Source of the DNA: Parapusillimonas granuli | GTDB taxonomy: Bacteria > Pseudomonadota > Gammaproteobacteria > Burkholderiales > Burkholderiaceae_B | Assembly (NCBI RefSeq): GCF_013416525.1 | Contig: NZ_JACCEM010000009.1 | Span: 124,001-188,000, forward strand | DNA length: 64,000 nucleotides | Reading direction: 5' to 3' | Shown: piece after piece, positions 1-13,300 of the stretch | How the letters are laid out: every line of letters begins with the position of its first letter | Position numbering within the stretch: the first letter of the stretch is position 1 | The notes under the pieces: generated by a model | Told to the model about the DNA's origin: nothing | The model's database searches: none | What the model saw: only the letters and a program-made list of their open reading frames with translations | Position numbers and translations under genes: made by a program

Positions 1-126
1 GAAGGTCAGGCGCATGCCGTGCAGGATGTCGGCGGCGCTGTCGATGAGCGTGCCGTCCAGATCGAAGACCAGGCCTCGCAGGCCGGCTTCCGTCAGGATG
101 GGATGCAGGTTGATCGTTTGTTCCAT
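1..126 (-). CDS. HAD-family phosphatase, N-terminal part (phosphoglycolate phosphatase-like)
   Basis: The ATG is at 126 and the frame stays open to the window edge, so only the first 42 residues are visible. They contain the HAD motif I nucleophile signature GLVFDLDGTLID, in which the first Asp would be phosphorylated and the second acts as acid/base. Motifs II to IV lie outside the window, so the substrate cannot be inferred; Gph-type phosphoglycolate phosphatase is the commonest annotation for this opening. The HD-like gene ends 7 bp upstream, so the two are probably co-transcribed. Confidence 0.8.
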   Translation of the reverse strand, partial: MEQTINLHPILTEAGLRGLVFDLDGTLIDSAADILHGMRLTF

Positions 127-133
127 GGTTCAG

Positions 134-814
134 TCATGTAATGCCCAGGGACGCGCACAAGCGCAGCAGCTCGCCGTGGAACCTGCGCGCGGCGGTGTCG
201 GCGTCCCATGGCGCCCAGGGCGTTTCGCCGTAGCGGCGCGCCAGCGGGTCTTCGTCCGTGATCGCCGCGTCTATGCCCAGGACGTCCGCCACTTCGCGGC
301 GGCTCCATCCCACGCAATGCACCGCTTCGCTGGCGGCCGCCGTCCGGTCCGCCGCCTTGTGCAGGCGGTAATCCGCGGCGTCCCAATCCGGCAGGCGGTA
401 GCGCCGCATGATGGCCGCCGTCAGCCGGCCGGCCACTTCCTGGAACGGCGCGCCCAGCGCGGCTTTCAAGGGCGAGATGCAGTCGAAGCCCAGAAAGCCT
501 TCTTCGGCGTCGTGCAGCAGCTCGAGCAATTCGCCGGCGGCATCGAGGCGGCCCGGGCCGGCTTGGCGCCGCAGTTCCAGCACCAGCAGGGAATGCTGGG
601 CGACCGACAAGGGCAGCGGCCAGCAGGATTCGCCGCCCCAGCGGTAAGTGCGCGACAAGCGTACGGAAAGATCCTGGTGGTCCCAGGCGCCGGGGTCGGG
701 GTGGATGAGGTCCAGATGCCTGCCGGACGGCAGGCGCATCCAGGCGCGAAGCTTTGCGGACGCGGGAGTGTTTCCGGGCGGGCGCCCGGCGGCGTCGGAA
801 GGGCTCGAGCTCAC
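134..814 (-). CDS. HD-superfamily-like phosphohydrolase
   Basis: 226 residues. A His in SVAQHS (about residue 74) and the pair in LLHDAEE (about 100) match the H...HD metal-binding pattern of HD phosphohydrolases such as YfbR-type nucleotidases. A later basic region (MRRYRLPDW) is also seen in uncharacterised proteobacterial HD proteins. The substrate is unknown. It is followed closely by the HAD phosphatase, suggesting a small phosphatase operon. The N-terminal 25 residues are low-complexity, so the true start could be the internal Met before RLPSGRH. Confidence 0.65.
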   Translation of the reverse strand: MSSSPSDAAGRPPGNTPASAKLRAWMRLPSGRHLDLIHPDPGAWDHQDLSVRLSRTYRWGGESCWPLPLSVAQHSLLVLELRRQAGPGRLDAAGELLELLHDAEEGFLGFDCISPLKAALGAPFQEVAGRLTAAIMRRYRLPDWDAADYRLHKAADRTAAASEAVHCVGWSRREVADVLGIDAAITDEDPLARRYGETPWAPWDADTAARRFHGELLRLCASLGIT

Positions 815-901
815 GGTTGCTGTTCCAGTCCTGCGGCTTCATGCCGCCCGCCGCGCCGCCGCAGGGCCGGCAGGCAAAAGGCGCGCCGATGAAAGCACGG
901 G

Positions 902-986
902 TGGTGCGAACGGAGAGACTCGAACTCTCACACCTCTCGGCGCCAGAACCTAAATCTGGTGCGTCTACCAATTCCGCCACGTTCGC
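902..986 (-). tRNA. tRNA-Leu (anticodon UAG)
   Basis: Read on the minus strand, 85 nt fold as a class II tRNA. The acceptor arm GCGAACG pairs with CGTTCGC, the CCA end is encoded, and the D arm holds GGTAGAC. The anticodon stem CCAGA/TCTGG encloses loop TTTAGGT, giving anticodon UAG. A long variable arm (CGCCGAGAGGTG region) and a TTCGAGT T-loop follow. The long variable arm and UAG anticodon identify leucine. Confidence 0.95.
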
Positions 987-1209
987 AAAGGGAAGCCAAC
1001 AATTATAGCTTTTTTTCATGGGCGCGCAATTCGCTTCGTCGGGCTACGATATGGCCGGATCACCCGCGGCCCTGGGGTGGGCGGGGCGCCGCCGGCCCGG
1101 CGGCGGGGCCGGCCCGCAACCGGCCTCGCGGCGATTTCGTCGATTTCCCGAGTTTCCGGTAAAATGCCCTGTTCATTTCTTCAATTACTCATTTACATAT
1201 AGGTCCCTA

Positions 1210-2520
1210 ATGCAGCCCGAGGTTGAAATTTTGTCTGGCCTGGAGCGCCGAGTTGATCTGGTCGTTTCGATTGCCGACGTAGAAAAGGAAGTCCAGGCGC
1301 AACTCAAGCGCGTCGCTCGTACTGCCAAGGTTCAGGGTTTCCGCCCCGGCAAGGCGCCGCTTTCGATCATCGAGCGCAGCCATGGGCCCGGCATCCGCTA
1401 CGACGTCATCAACAGCGAAGTCGGCCGCTCGCTCGACAAGGTCATAGGCGAGGCGAAGCTGCGGGTGGCGGGCACGCCCTCGCTCGAACCCAAGACCGAA
1501 GGCGTCGAAGAAGGCACCATGGCGTTCAGCGCCACCTTCGAAATCTATCCCGAGATCCAGCTCCCTGATTTGTCCACGCTGGAAGTCAAGCGCGCGAACG
1601 TGCAAGTGGGCGACGCCGAAGTGCAGCGCACCATCGACATCCTGCGCAAGCAGCGCGCGGTTTACGAGCCCCGTGAAGGCCGTGCGGCCCAGGACGACGA
1701 CCGTGTCACGCTGGATTTCGTCGGCACCATAGACGGCGTGGCCTTCGAAGGCGGCACGGCCGAGAAATTCCCCTTCGTGCTGGGCCAGGGCCGCATGCTG
1801 CCCGAATTCGAAACCGCCGTGCGTGGCATGAAGGCCGGCGAAACCAAGACCTTCCCCCTGCAATTCCCCGAGGAATACGGCAGCAAGGAAGTCGCCGGCA
1901 AGCTGGCTGAATTCAAGATCACCGTGACCGAAGTCGCCGAAGCCGTGCTGCCCGCGGTCGACGCCGAGTTCGCGAAGTCCCTGGGCCAGGCCGAAGGCGA
2001 CGTCGAAAAGCTGGTGGCCGACGTGCGCGCCAACATCGAGCGCGAAGTCAAGGCCCGCGCGCAGGCCCGCACCAAGGGCAGCGTCATGGACGCCCTGGCC
2101 GCGGCATGCGGCTTCGACGTGCCCAAGGCGCTGGTCGAAAGCGATGCGCAAAGCCGCGTGGCCGCCGCCCGCGAAGAGCTCAAGCAGCGCGGCGTGCCCA
2201 ATGCCGACTCGATGCCGATCCCGGCGGAAGCCTTCTCGGCCGAATCCGAACGCCGCGTCCGCCTGGGCCTGCTGGTGTCCGAACTGGTGCGCAGCGCCGA
2301 CCTGCAAGCCAAGCCCGAGCAGGTTCGCGCCCGCATCGAGGAATTCGCGCAGAACTACGAGCAGCCCGCCCAGGTGGTGGCGTATTATCTTTCCGACCGG
2401 CAGCGCCGCGCCGAGATCGAAGCCATCGTCCTCGAGGACAATGTGGTCGATCACGTCCTGGCCCATGCCAAGGTCACGGACGAAGACGTCGCGTTCGACG
2501 AACTGATGGGGACCAACTAA
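1210..2520 (+). CDS. tig: Trigger factor, ribosome-associated chaperone and peptidyl-prolyl isomerase
   Basis: 436 residues from the ATG at 1210, close to the usual ~432. An upstream in-frame ATG at 1018 would add an unlike, low-complexity N-terminus, so I rejected it. The ribosome-binding signature GFRPGKAP is near residue 45. It is followed by an FKBP-type PPIase domain ([20 protein letters not shown], then FPEEYG) and a long helical C-terminal chaperone region. It binds nascent chains at the ribosomal exit tunnel. The stop overlaps the clpP start (TAATG), so tig and clpP are translationally coupled; tig-clpP-clpX-lon is a classic quality-control cluster. Confidence 0.97.
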   Translation: MQPEVEILSGLERRVDLVVSIADVEKEVQAQLKRVARTAKVQGFRPGKAPLSIIERSHGPGIRYDVINSEVGRSLDKVIGEAKLRVAGTPSLEPKTEGVEEGTMAFSATFEIYPEIQLPDLSTLEVKRANVQVGDAEVQRTIDILRKQRAVYEPREGRAAQDDDRVTLDFVGTIDGVAFEGGTAEKFPFVLGQGRMLPEFETAVRGMKAGETKTFPLQFPEEYGSKEVAGKLAEFKITVTEVAEAVLPAVDAEFAKSLGQAEGDVEKLVADVRANIEREVKARAQARTKGSVMDALAAACGFDVPKALVESDAQSRVAAAREELKQRGVPNADSMPIPAEAFSAESERRVRLGLLVSELVRSADLQAKPEQVRARIEEFAQNYEQPAQVVAYYLSDRQRRAEIEAIVLEDNVVDHVLAHAKVTDEDVAFDELMGTN

Positions 2521-3176
2521 TGTCGCGATTTACCGATTTTTACGCATCAATGTATGGCGGCGACTCGGTGACCCCCACGGGGCTGGGCTATGTGCCCATC
2601 GTGATAGAGCAATCCGGCCGCGGCGAGCGGTCTTATGACATCTACTCCCGCCTGCTGCGGGAGCGCGTGATCTTCTTCGTCGGGCCGGTGAACGACCAGT
2701 CGGCCAACCTGGTGGTGGCCCAGCTGCTGTTCCTGGAATCCGAAAACCCCGACAAGGACATCTCGCTGTACATCAACTCGCCCGGCGGTTCCGTGTACGC
2801 GGGCATGGCCATTTATGACACCATGCAGTTCATCAAGCCCGACGTGTCCACGCTGTGCACGGGCCTGGCGGCAAGCATGGGCGCTTTTCTGCTGGCCGCC
2901 GGCGCGAAGGGCAAGCGCTATACCCTGCCCAATTCCCGCATCATGATCCATCAGCCGTCGGGCGGCGCGCAAGGGCAGGCGTCCGACATCCAGATCCAGG
3001 CCCGCGAGATCCTCAGCCTGCGTGAACGGCTCAACAACATCCTGGCCCAGAACACCGGGCAGCCCGTCGAGCGCATCGCCGTGGACACCGAGCGCGATAA
3101 TTTCATGTCCGCGGAAGATGCGTTATCGTATGGTTTGGTGGACAAAGTACTGGTTTCCCGGGCCGACCAAGCCTGA
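2520..3176 (+). CDS. clpP: ATP-dependent Clp protease proteolytic subunit ClpP
   Basis: 218 residues, starting on the ATG that overlaps the tig stop by 1 bp. The serine peptidase core is intact: Ser119 in LAASMGA, His144 in [10 protein letters not shown], and a downstream Asp ([10 protein letters not shown] region). The oxyanion-hole segment SPGGSV is at 87-92. ClpP forms a double heptameric chamber fed by ClpX, whose gene follows after 87 bp. A family-typical N-terminal extension is present, and the first residues may be a processed propeptide. Confidence 0.98.
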   Translation: MSRFTDFYASMYGGDSVTPTGLGYVPIVIEQSGRGERSYDIYSRLLRERVIFFVGPVNDQSANLVVAQLLFLESENPDKDISLYINSPGGSVYAGMAIYDTMQFIKPDVSTLCTGLAASMGAFLLAAGAKGKRYTLPNSRIMIHQPSGGAQGQASDIQIQAREILSLRERLNNILAQNTGQPVERIAVDTERDNFMSAEDALSYGLVDKVLVSRADQA

Positions 3177-3188
3177 AGGCCAGCCGGT

Positions 3189-3241
3189 CGGCGCGCGGCT
3201 CCCCGCGCGCCGGTTACACACGACAGGCATGGCTCCTGTCG
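3189..3241 (+). other. Two tandem hairpins in the clpP-clpX spacer
   Basis: Stem 1 is a perfect 10-bp repeat, CGGCGCGCGG with CCGCGCGCCG (3189-3212, 4-nt loop). Stem 2 is CGACAGG with CCTGTCG (3221-3241, 7-nt loop). Neither is followed by a T tract, so a simple intrinsic terminator is unlikely. They could protect or process the clpP message or attenuate clpX transcription. Confidence 0.5.
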
Positions 3242-3263
3242 ACTGAACTGAACGAAGATTTAT

Positions 3264-4571
3264 ATGCCCGAGAAAAAAGGATCGGCGGACGACAAGGTCT
3301 TGCGGTGTTCTTTCTGCAACAAGACCCAGCATGAAGTGAAGAAGCTCATTGCGGGTCCATCGGTTTTCATTTGCGACGAGTGCATCGACCTCTGCAATGA
3401 CATCATCACCGAAGAAAGCCAGGAAGCGGCGCGCGACGCCATCCGCAACGAACTGCCCACGCCGCGCGAGATCAAGGAATTCCTTGACGGCTACGTGATC
3501 GGGCAGGACATCCCCAAGCGCAACCTGGCGGTGGCGGTGTACAACCACTACAAGCGCATCCGCTACGGCGAGGTCAAGGGCAGCGACGTCGAGCTGTCCA
3601 AGAGCAACATCCTGCTGATCGGCCCGACCGGTTCGGGCAAGACGCTGCTGGCCCAGACGCTGGCGCGCATGCTCGACGTCCCATTCGTGATGGCCGACGC
3701 CACCACGCTGACCGAGGCCGGCTATGTCGGCGAAGACGTCGAGAACATCGTCCAGAAGCTGCTCCAGAACTGCAACTACGATGTCGAGAAGGCGCAGCGC
3801 GCCATCATCTACATCGACGAGATCGACAAGATCTCGCGCAAGGCCGACAATCCGTCCATCACGCGCGACGTATCCGGCGAAGGCGTGCAGCAGGCCCTGC
3901 TCAAGCTCATCGAAGGCACCATCGCCTCGGTGCCCCCGCAGGGCGGGCGCAAGCACCCCAACCAGGACTTCGTCCAGGTCGACACGACCAACATCCTGTT
4001 CATCGTGGGCGGCGCCTTCGACGGCCTGGAGAAAATCATCCGCGACCGCACGGAAAGATCCGGCATAGGCTTCTCGGCGTCCGTGCGCGCCAAGACCGAA
4101 CGCGGCGTGGGCGAGCTCTTCGCCGAAGTCGAACCCGAGGACCTCATCAAGTTCGGCCTCATCCCCGAGCTCGTGGGGCGCCTGCCGGTGGTCGCGACGC
4201 TCGAGGAGCTCCAGGAAGACACCCTGATCCGCATCCTGACCGAACCGAAGAACTCGCTCATCAAGCAGTTCCAGAAGCTGTTCGAAATGGAGGACGTCGA
4301 ACTCGAGGTGCGGCCCGCCGCGCTCGCGGCCATCGCCAAGCGCGCCATCAAGCGCCGCACCGGCGCGCGGGGGCTGCGTTCCATCGTGGAACAGGCCTTG
4401 CTGGAGACCATGTATGAACTTCCTTCCAAGAAGGGCGTCAAAAGTGTAATACTTGATGAAAATGCCGTCACCGGTACCGGCAAGCCCATCCTCATCTACG
4501 AGGACGGCGCCGAAGAAGAGGCCAGAGGCCGGGACGATGCCCAGAAGAAACTGAAGGGTGCCGCAGCGTAG
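3264..4571 (+). CDS. clpX: ATP-dependent Clp protease ATP-binding subunit ClpX
   Basis: 435 residues. The N-terminal zinc-binding domain has CSFCNKTQ and then CDEC (Cys4, residues ~12-40). The AAA+ domain has Walker A GPTGSGKT, Walker [11 protein letters not shown] and a sensor region. The IGF-type ClpP-docking loop appears as [10 protein letters not shown]. ClpX unfolds tagged substrates and threads them into ClpP. Length and domain order are normal for the family. Confidence 0.98.
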   Translation: MPEKKGSADDKVLRCSFCNKTQHEVKKLIAGPSVFICDECIDLCNDIITEESQEAARDAIRNELPTPREIKEFLDGYVIGQDIPKRNLAVAVYNHYKRIRYGEVKGSDVELSKSNILLIGPTGSGKTLLAQTLARMLDVPFVMADATTLTEAGYVGEDVENIVQKLLQNCNYDVEKAQRAIIYIDEIDKISRKADNPSITRDVSGEGVQQALLKLIEGTIASVPPQGGRKHPNQDFVQVDTTNILFIVGGAFDGLEKIIRDRTERSGIGFSASVRAKTERGVGELFAEVEPEDLIKFGLIPELVGRLPVVATLEELQEDTLIRILTEPKNSLIKQFQKLFEMEDVELEVRPAALAAIAKRAIKRRTGARGLRSIVEQALLETMYELPSKKGVKSVILDENAVTGTGKPILIYEDGAEEEARGRDDAQKKLKGAAA

Positions 4572-4620
4572 GGGCTTGAAAACGTGGCGAAGGCCACCAC
4601 ATTGACCTACAGGTAGTACT

Positions 4621-4651
4621 GCAAAAAGGGAGGCCCTGGCTTCCCTTTTGC
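4621..4651 (+). terminator. Hairpin between clpX and lon
   Basis: Complementary arms GCAAAAAGGGAGGCC and GGCTTCCCTTTTGC form a long stem with few mismatches, and the 3' arm ends in TTTTGC. It lies in the 109-bp clpX-lon gap and could act as a partial terminator or attenuator separating lon from the clp genes. Confidence 0.55.
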
Positions 4652-4680
4652 ATCTTGAGGCAAATTTTAAGGAAATTACT

Positions 4681-7149
<2,469 letters not shown>

Positions 7150-7170
7150 TCGGCACCGCCTGCATTGCAA

Positions 7171-7208
7171 GCCCATCGCGGTTTCAAGACCGCGGTGGGC
7201 TTTTGTTT
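7171..7208 (+). terminator. Intrinsic terminator after lon
   Basis: GCCCATCGCGGT pairs with ACCGCGGTGGGC (one G·T) around a short TTCAAG loop, followed directly by TTTTGTTT. It closes the tig-clpP-clpX-lon group. Confidence 0.9.
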
Positions 7209-7320
7209 GTGCGTCCGCTGCGCCTTCCAGCCTGATCATGCGGAAAGCGTTTCATTCGCGTGCTGACTTGTCATCTGAACGATGGTATCGTGGCCGGAAA
7301 ATCAGGTCTGGAGAAAGCGG

Positions 7321-10300
7321 GTGCATCGCATTGGAACGGGAATATTGGCATGGGCGCTGTGCATGGCGCCCGCTTGGGGGGCGCACATCACCCAGTTTTC
7401 GCCGCAAGGCGAGGCATCGAATGTAGAGAGCATCACGCTCGCCTTCGACCAGGCCGTGGCGCCCTTTGGCAGCGCCCGGCAGGCGGATCCGGTCGAAGTG
7501 GTGTGCAACGATCCTGCGGTCAAAGGGGAAGGGCGCTGGCTGGATGCCCAGCGCTGGACCTATGTGTTCACCGAAGTCCTCGGCCCGGGCATCAGCTGCA
7601 CCGCGGCCATACCGCCCTCGTTCCGCACCGCCAGCAATGAAGCGCCCGGCGGCAAGACGCGGTTCTCGTTCCATACCGGCGGGCCGCGGGTGGTCGCAAC
7701 CAGGCCCTATGGCGATCTCGTCGACGAGGACCAGGTGTTCGTGGTCGAGTTCAACGGCGCGGTCGACCCGCAAAGCGTCGCCGACCACAGCCAGTGCCTG
7801 GTCGAGGGCTTGGGCGAGTCGATACCCGTGCGCCTGATCACCGGCGGGGATCGCGGCGAGATCCTGCAGGCCGCCTACTATACGCGCGGCCAGGAAGCGG
7901 ACACGCCGTCCCGGCAACTGCTGCAATGCAAGCGCCGGCTGCCGTCAGGCGCAAAAATGCAGCTGCGGGTGGGGCCGGGCGTAGCGACGCCCGGCGTCGC
8001 CACGCCGGACGCACCGGACGCGCCGGCCCGCCGGCCGATGGCGTCGAGGGAGGCGCGGGTGTTCGACTACACGGTGCGCGAGGCCTTCAAGGCGAATTTG
8101 AGCTGCCTGCGCGAAAACGCCAAGGCGCCGTGCACGCCGGTTTCCGCCCTCACGCTGTCGTTTTCCGCGCCCATCCCGGCCGCCGACGCGGCCAGGGTCC
8201 GGCTTGCCACGCCCGCGGGGGAAGTCGCGGCGCCCATGGACGAAGAAGATGCGCAGCAGGGCTGGGTTTCCAGCCTGCGCTTCCCAGGCCCCTTTCCCGA
8301 GCTCGCCACCTTGACGCTGTCCCTGCCCGAGGGCTTGAAGGACGACGCGGGGCGCGAGCTGTCGAATGCGGACCAGTTCCCCTTGGCGGTCCCGACGGCG
8401 GCCTATCCGCCGCTGGTGAAGTTCTCGTCTTCTTCCTTCGGGGTGGTGGAGCGCTTCGGCTATGTGCCGGAGGGCGGGTCCGAAGAAGAATTCCCCCCCG
8501 TGGTGCCGCTCACCGTGCGCAACGTCGAAGCCGAGCTGCCGACGCGCGACGTCACGGTATCGGCCGGCACGCTGCGCGATCTCGCCGTGAAGGACGACCG
8601 GGAAGTGCTGGGCTGGTTCTCCAGGGTGCGCCGGCTGCAGTACGGCAGCTGGTCGGCGAAACAGCTGGACGCCATCATGTCGGACCAGGCGCCGCCCGCC
8701 GACGAGCAGCCGGCAACGGACGTGCGCGGCTTCTCGGCCCTGAAGGCGCAGGCCGGGGCCCGGATGCTGCAGCTGCCGGGCTTGCGCGCGGAAGATCCGC
8801 GGCCCTTCGAAGTGATCGGCGTGCCGGTGCCCGAGCCGGGCTTCCACGTGCTGGAGGTCGAATCCGCCCGGCTGGGGCGCTCCCTGCTCGAGAACGCGCA
8901 GCCCATGTATGTGCGCACGGCGGTGCTGGTCACGAACCTGGCCGTCCACGTCAAGACGGGCCGGGACGACATGCTCGCCTGGGTGACCACGCTGGACGAC
9001 GGCCAGGTCGTGCCGGGCGCCGACGTCAGCGTGCTCGACTGCGAGGGCAGGCCGTTGGCGCAGGGCCGCACGGACGAGCAGGGCATATGGCATCATCCCA
9101 AGGCGGTGCCCGCCACGGAATACTGCGAAGGCACGGGGCTGGGCGGCGTATACGTGTCGGCGCGCATCGCGGCGGACCATGCGCTGGCGCGCGGCAAGGC
9201 CGATTTTTCGTTCGCCTTCTCCGACTGGAACGCGGGCATGGAATCATGGCGCTTCAATGTGCCCACCAACACCGACCCCACGCCCACGCTCGCCACGCAT
9301 ACGGTGTTCGATCGCAGCCTGTTCCGCGCGGGCGAGACGGTGTCCATGAAGCACTACATGCGGATCCAGACGCGCGACGGGTTCGCCTTGCCGCCCAGCT
9401 CGCAGCCCGTGCCGGACCGCCTCGTCATCGAGCACCAGGGCTCGGATCAGAAGCATGAGCAGCGGGTCGAGTGGCGGGCCACTCCTTCGGGAGGATTGTC
9501 GGCGATCAGCGCATTCAAGCTGCCGCCGACGGCCAAGCTGGGGGTCTACACCCTGCGCTTGACGGACAAGGACGGGGGCTGGTACGGCGGCGGCGAGTTC
9601 CGGGTGGAGGAATTCAAGCTGCCGCTGCTCACGGGCAGCCTGAAGATCAGCGGGGAGACGGCGGGGCCGCTGGTGGCGCCCAGGCGCCTGGACGCCGACC
9701 TGCAGATCGCCTATGTGTCGGGCGGTCCCGCGGGGCGGCTGCCCGTCAGTGTGTCGGGCATGATGCGCGATCGCTCGGTGAACTTCCCGGACCATGAGGA
9801 CTACTCGTTCGCCCCGCCGCGCGGGGCCGCGGACGACGCCGGCGAAGAGGGCGGCCAGGCCGGGGGCAAGCAGGCGCTCTTCCTGGACAAGCGCGCGATG
9901 ACGCTGGATGCGCAAGGGGGCGGAAGAATGGGCGTGGACGGCCTGCCCGCCATCGACAGGCCGGCCGAACTGGTGTTCGAGGCAGGGTATTCCGACCCCA
10001 ACGGGCAGGTACAGACCTTGTCCCAGGTCGTGCCGGTATGGCCGGCCGCGCTGCAGGCGGGGATACGGGCGGGCAGCTGGCTGCAGACGGGCGCGCGGGC
10101 CCGCATCAGCGGCCTGGCGCTGACGCTCGACGGCCGGCCGGCGGCCGATGCGCCGATCGTTATTTCGGCGCTGGCCCGCAAGACTTTTTCCACCCGGAAG
10201 CGCATGGTGGGGGGCTTCTACAGCTACGACAACCATACGGTCACGCAGGAGCTGGGCGAGGTGTGCGCGGGCCGGACGACCAGGACGGGCGAATTCGACT

Positions 10301-13300
10301 GCGCCATCGAACTGGCGGACACCGGCGCCGTCGAGCTGATCGCGCGGGTGGAAGACCAGCAGGGCAGGGTGTCCGCGGCTGCCACGACGGTGTGGGTGAC
10401 GGGATCCTCCGATCTGTGGTTCGGCGGCGAAAACGACGACCGCATCGACGTCATCCCGCTGCGCAAGACCTGGAAGCCGGGCGAGACCGCCCAGTTCCAG
10501 GTGCGCATGCCGTTCAGGCAGGCGACGGCGCTGGTGGCGGTGGAGCGGGAAGGCGTGCTGCACACCGAGGTCGTGAACCTGCAGGGCGGCGATCCGACAC
10601 TGCGCATTCCCATACGGGAGGACTGGGGGCCCAACGTCTATGTGTCGGTGCTGGCGCTGCGCGGCCGCCTGCGCGAATTGCCCTGGCATACCTTCTTGAG
10701 CTGGGGCTGGAAGCAGCCCCGGGCGTGGTATGAGTCCTTCATCGAGGCCGGCCGCGATTATGCGGCGCCCACGCCTTTCGTGGACCTGGCCAAGCCCGCC
10801 TTCCGTTTCGGCCTGGCGTCCATCAATGTGTCGGACGAGGCCGACCGGCTCAAGGTCGAAGTCAGCGCCGACAAGCCGGAATACCAGGTCCGCGGCAAGG
10901 CGCGGATATCCATCGCGGTCTCTTTGCCCGACGGGCGGCCCGCGGCGCACGCCGGCGTGGCGTTCGCCGCCGTCGACGAAGCCTTGCTCGAACTCGCGCC
11001 CAACGAAAGCTGGGATCTGCTGGCTGCCTTGCGCCAGAAGCGCAGCTACGGCGTCGAAACCGCCACGGCTCAGATGCAGGTGGTGGGGCGCAGGCACTTC
11101 GGGCGCAAGGCGCTGCCGGCGGGCGGCGGCGGGGGCAAGAGCCCCACGCGCGAACTGCTCGACACTCTGCTGCTTTGGGCGCCGTCGATCGAAACCGATG
11201 AAAACGGGCGGGCGTCGCTAGAGCTGCCGCTCAATGATTCGATCACTCGCTTCCGCCTGGTGGCCATCGCGGATCACGGCGCCTCGCGTTTCGGCACGGG
11301 CATGTCCAGCATCGTCAGCACGCAGGACCTGCAGGTGATTTCCGGGCTGCCGGTCCTGGTCCGGGAAGGCGACCAATACCAGGCCGACGTGACGGTCCGC
11401 AATGCTACGCGCCGCCAGATGAAGGTCCGGCTGCAGGCGGCTTATGCCGGGCCGGGCGTGCCGTCCGAGACGCTGCCGCCGCAAGAGGTCGACCTGGCGC
11501 CGGGGCTGGCGCGCACGGTCTCCTGGGCCGTGCGCGCGCCGGAAAGCAATGCGCCCGAGGGCTCCGCCGAGCTCGATTGGACGCTGACGGCGCAGGAGCT
11601 GGCCGCTGCGTCCGGCGCCGGCGGCGGAGACGCGCCGCCGGCGAGCGACCGGCTGGCGGTCGGCCAGCGCTTGCAGCCGGCGGTGCCGGTGCGCACCCAG
11701 CAGGCAAGCCTGTTGTCGCTGGAGGCCGGAAAGCCGGCCACCGGCATTCCGGTGGCGCCTCCGAAAGGCGCGCTCGCCGACGCCAACGGCTTGCCGCGCG
11801 GCGGCTTGAGCATCCAGGTCCGCAGCTCGCTGGGGGGCGGCCTGCCGGGCGTGCGGGAGTGGTTCCAGGAATATCCCTACACTTGCCTGGAGCAGACCGG
11901 CTCGCGCGCCATCGGCCTGCGCGACCGCCGGGCCTGGGACGAGCTCATGCGGCGCTTGCCGGACTACCTCGACCCGGACGGGCTCGTTTCCTATTTCCCC
12001 GGGGCGCGCCAGGGCAATGAAGTCCTGACCGCCTACCTGCTGTCCGTCAGCCATGAGGCCCAGGCGCAGGGCCGGCAGTTCGCGATTCCGGAGGATTTGC
12101 GTAAGCGCATGGCCCAGGGGCTGCTGGACTTCGTCCAGGGCAAGATCACCCGGAATCGCTGGGCGCCGCAGCGCGACCTGGACGTCCGCAAGCTGATCGC
12201 CCTGGAAGCCTTGTCCAGGTATCAGCTCGTCCGGCCGCGCATGCTCGGCAGCATGGACATCGCGCCCGAGCGCTGGCCCACCTCCGCGGTGCTGGACTGG
12301 ATGGCGCTGGTGCAGCGGGTGCCGGGCATGCCCGACCAGAAGAAGTCGCTCCAGGCGGCGCGCAAGATTCTGCGCGCGCGCATGCTGGAAACCGGCACCG
12401 GCCTGGTGTTCGCGGCGGACGGCAACGAGGCATGGTGGCTGATGGTCAGCCCCGAGACGAATCTGGCCAAGCTCGTGCTGGTGGCCGCGGACCGCAGCGA
12501 ATGGCGTTCCGACATGCCGTTGATCGCCCAGGGGCTGCTGGGCCTGCAGCGCAAGGGCGCCTGGCGCACCACGACCGCGAATCTGCTCGGGGAACTGGCC
12601 ATCGAGAAATTCGCGCGCCGCTATGAAAGCGTGCCGGTGACGGGGCGGCTGCAAGTCGGCATGGCCGCCGGCAAAGACGCCAGGACGCTGGATTGGTCGC
12701 AGGCGCGCTCCGAAGACGGGTCCACGTCCTTCGAGTTCTTCGAGCCCTGGGCGGCCTCGGCGACGAAGACGCTGCAGCTGACGCAGCGCGGCTCGGGCAA
12801 TCCCTGGGTGGTGTTGCGGTCCCAGGCGGCCGTCCCGGTCAACAAGCCGGTGATGTCGGGCTATGAGCTCGCCAGGCGGGTGGAACCCGTCAGCCAGGCG
12901 GTTCCGGGCGCCTGGACGAAGGGCGACGTGTACCGCGTGCAGTTGCGGATCCGGGCCCGGACGCCGACCGTCTGGGCGGTGGTGACGGATCCGGTTCCCG
13001 CGGGCGCCGGCATCCTGGGCGGCGGCCTGGGGCGCGACTCGGCGATCGGGGCGCAGGGCGAGCCGGCCGATCCGGAATCGACCCCGCCGAGTTTCGTGGA
13101 GCGCGGCTTCGAATCGTATCGCGCCTACTTCGATTATCTGCCCGCGGGCACGACGACGCTGGAATACACGGTCAGGCTGAACACCGTCGGGCAGTTCCAG
13201 CTGCCGGCGACCCGGGTCGAGGCCATGTACCAGCCCGACGTCTTCGGGGAATTGCCCAATATCGGGGGCATGGCCGTGGTGGCGGAGCGGGAGGGGCAAT

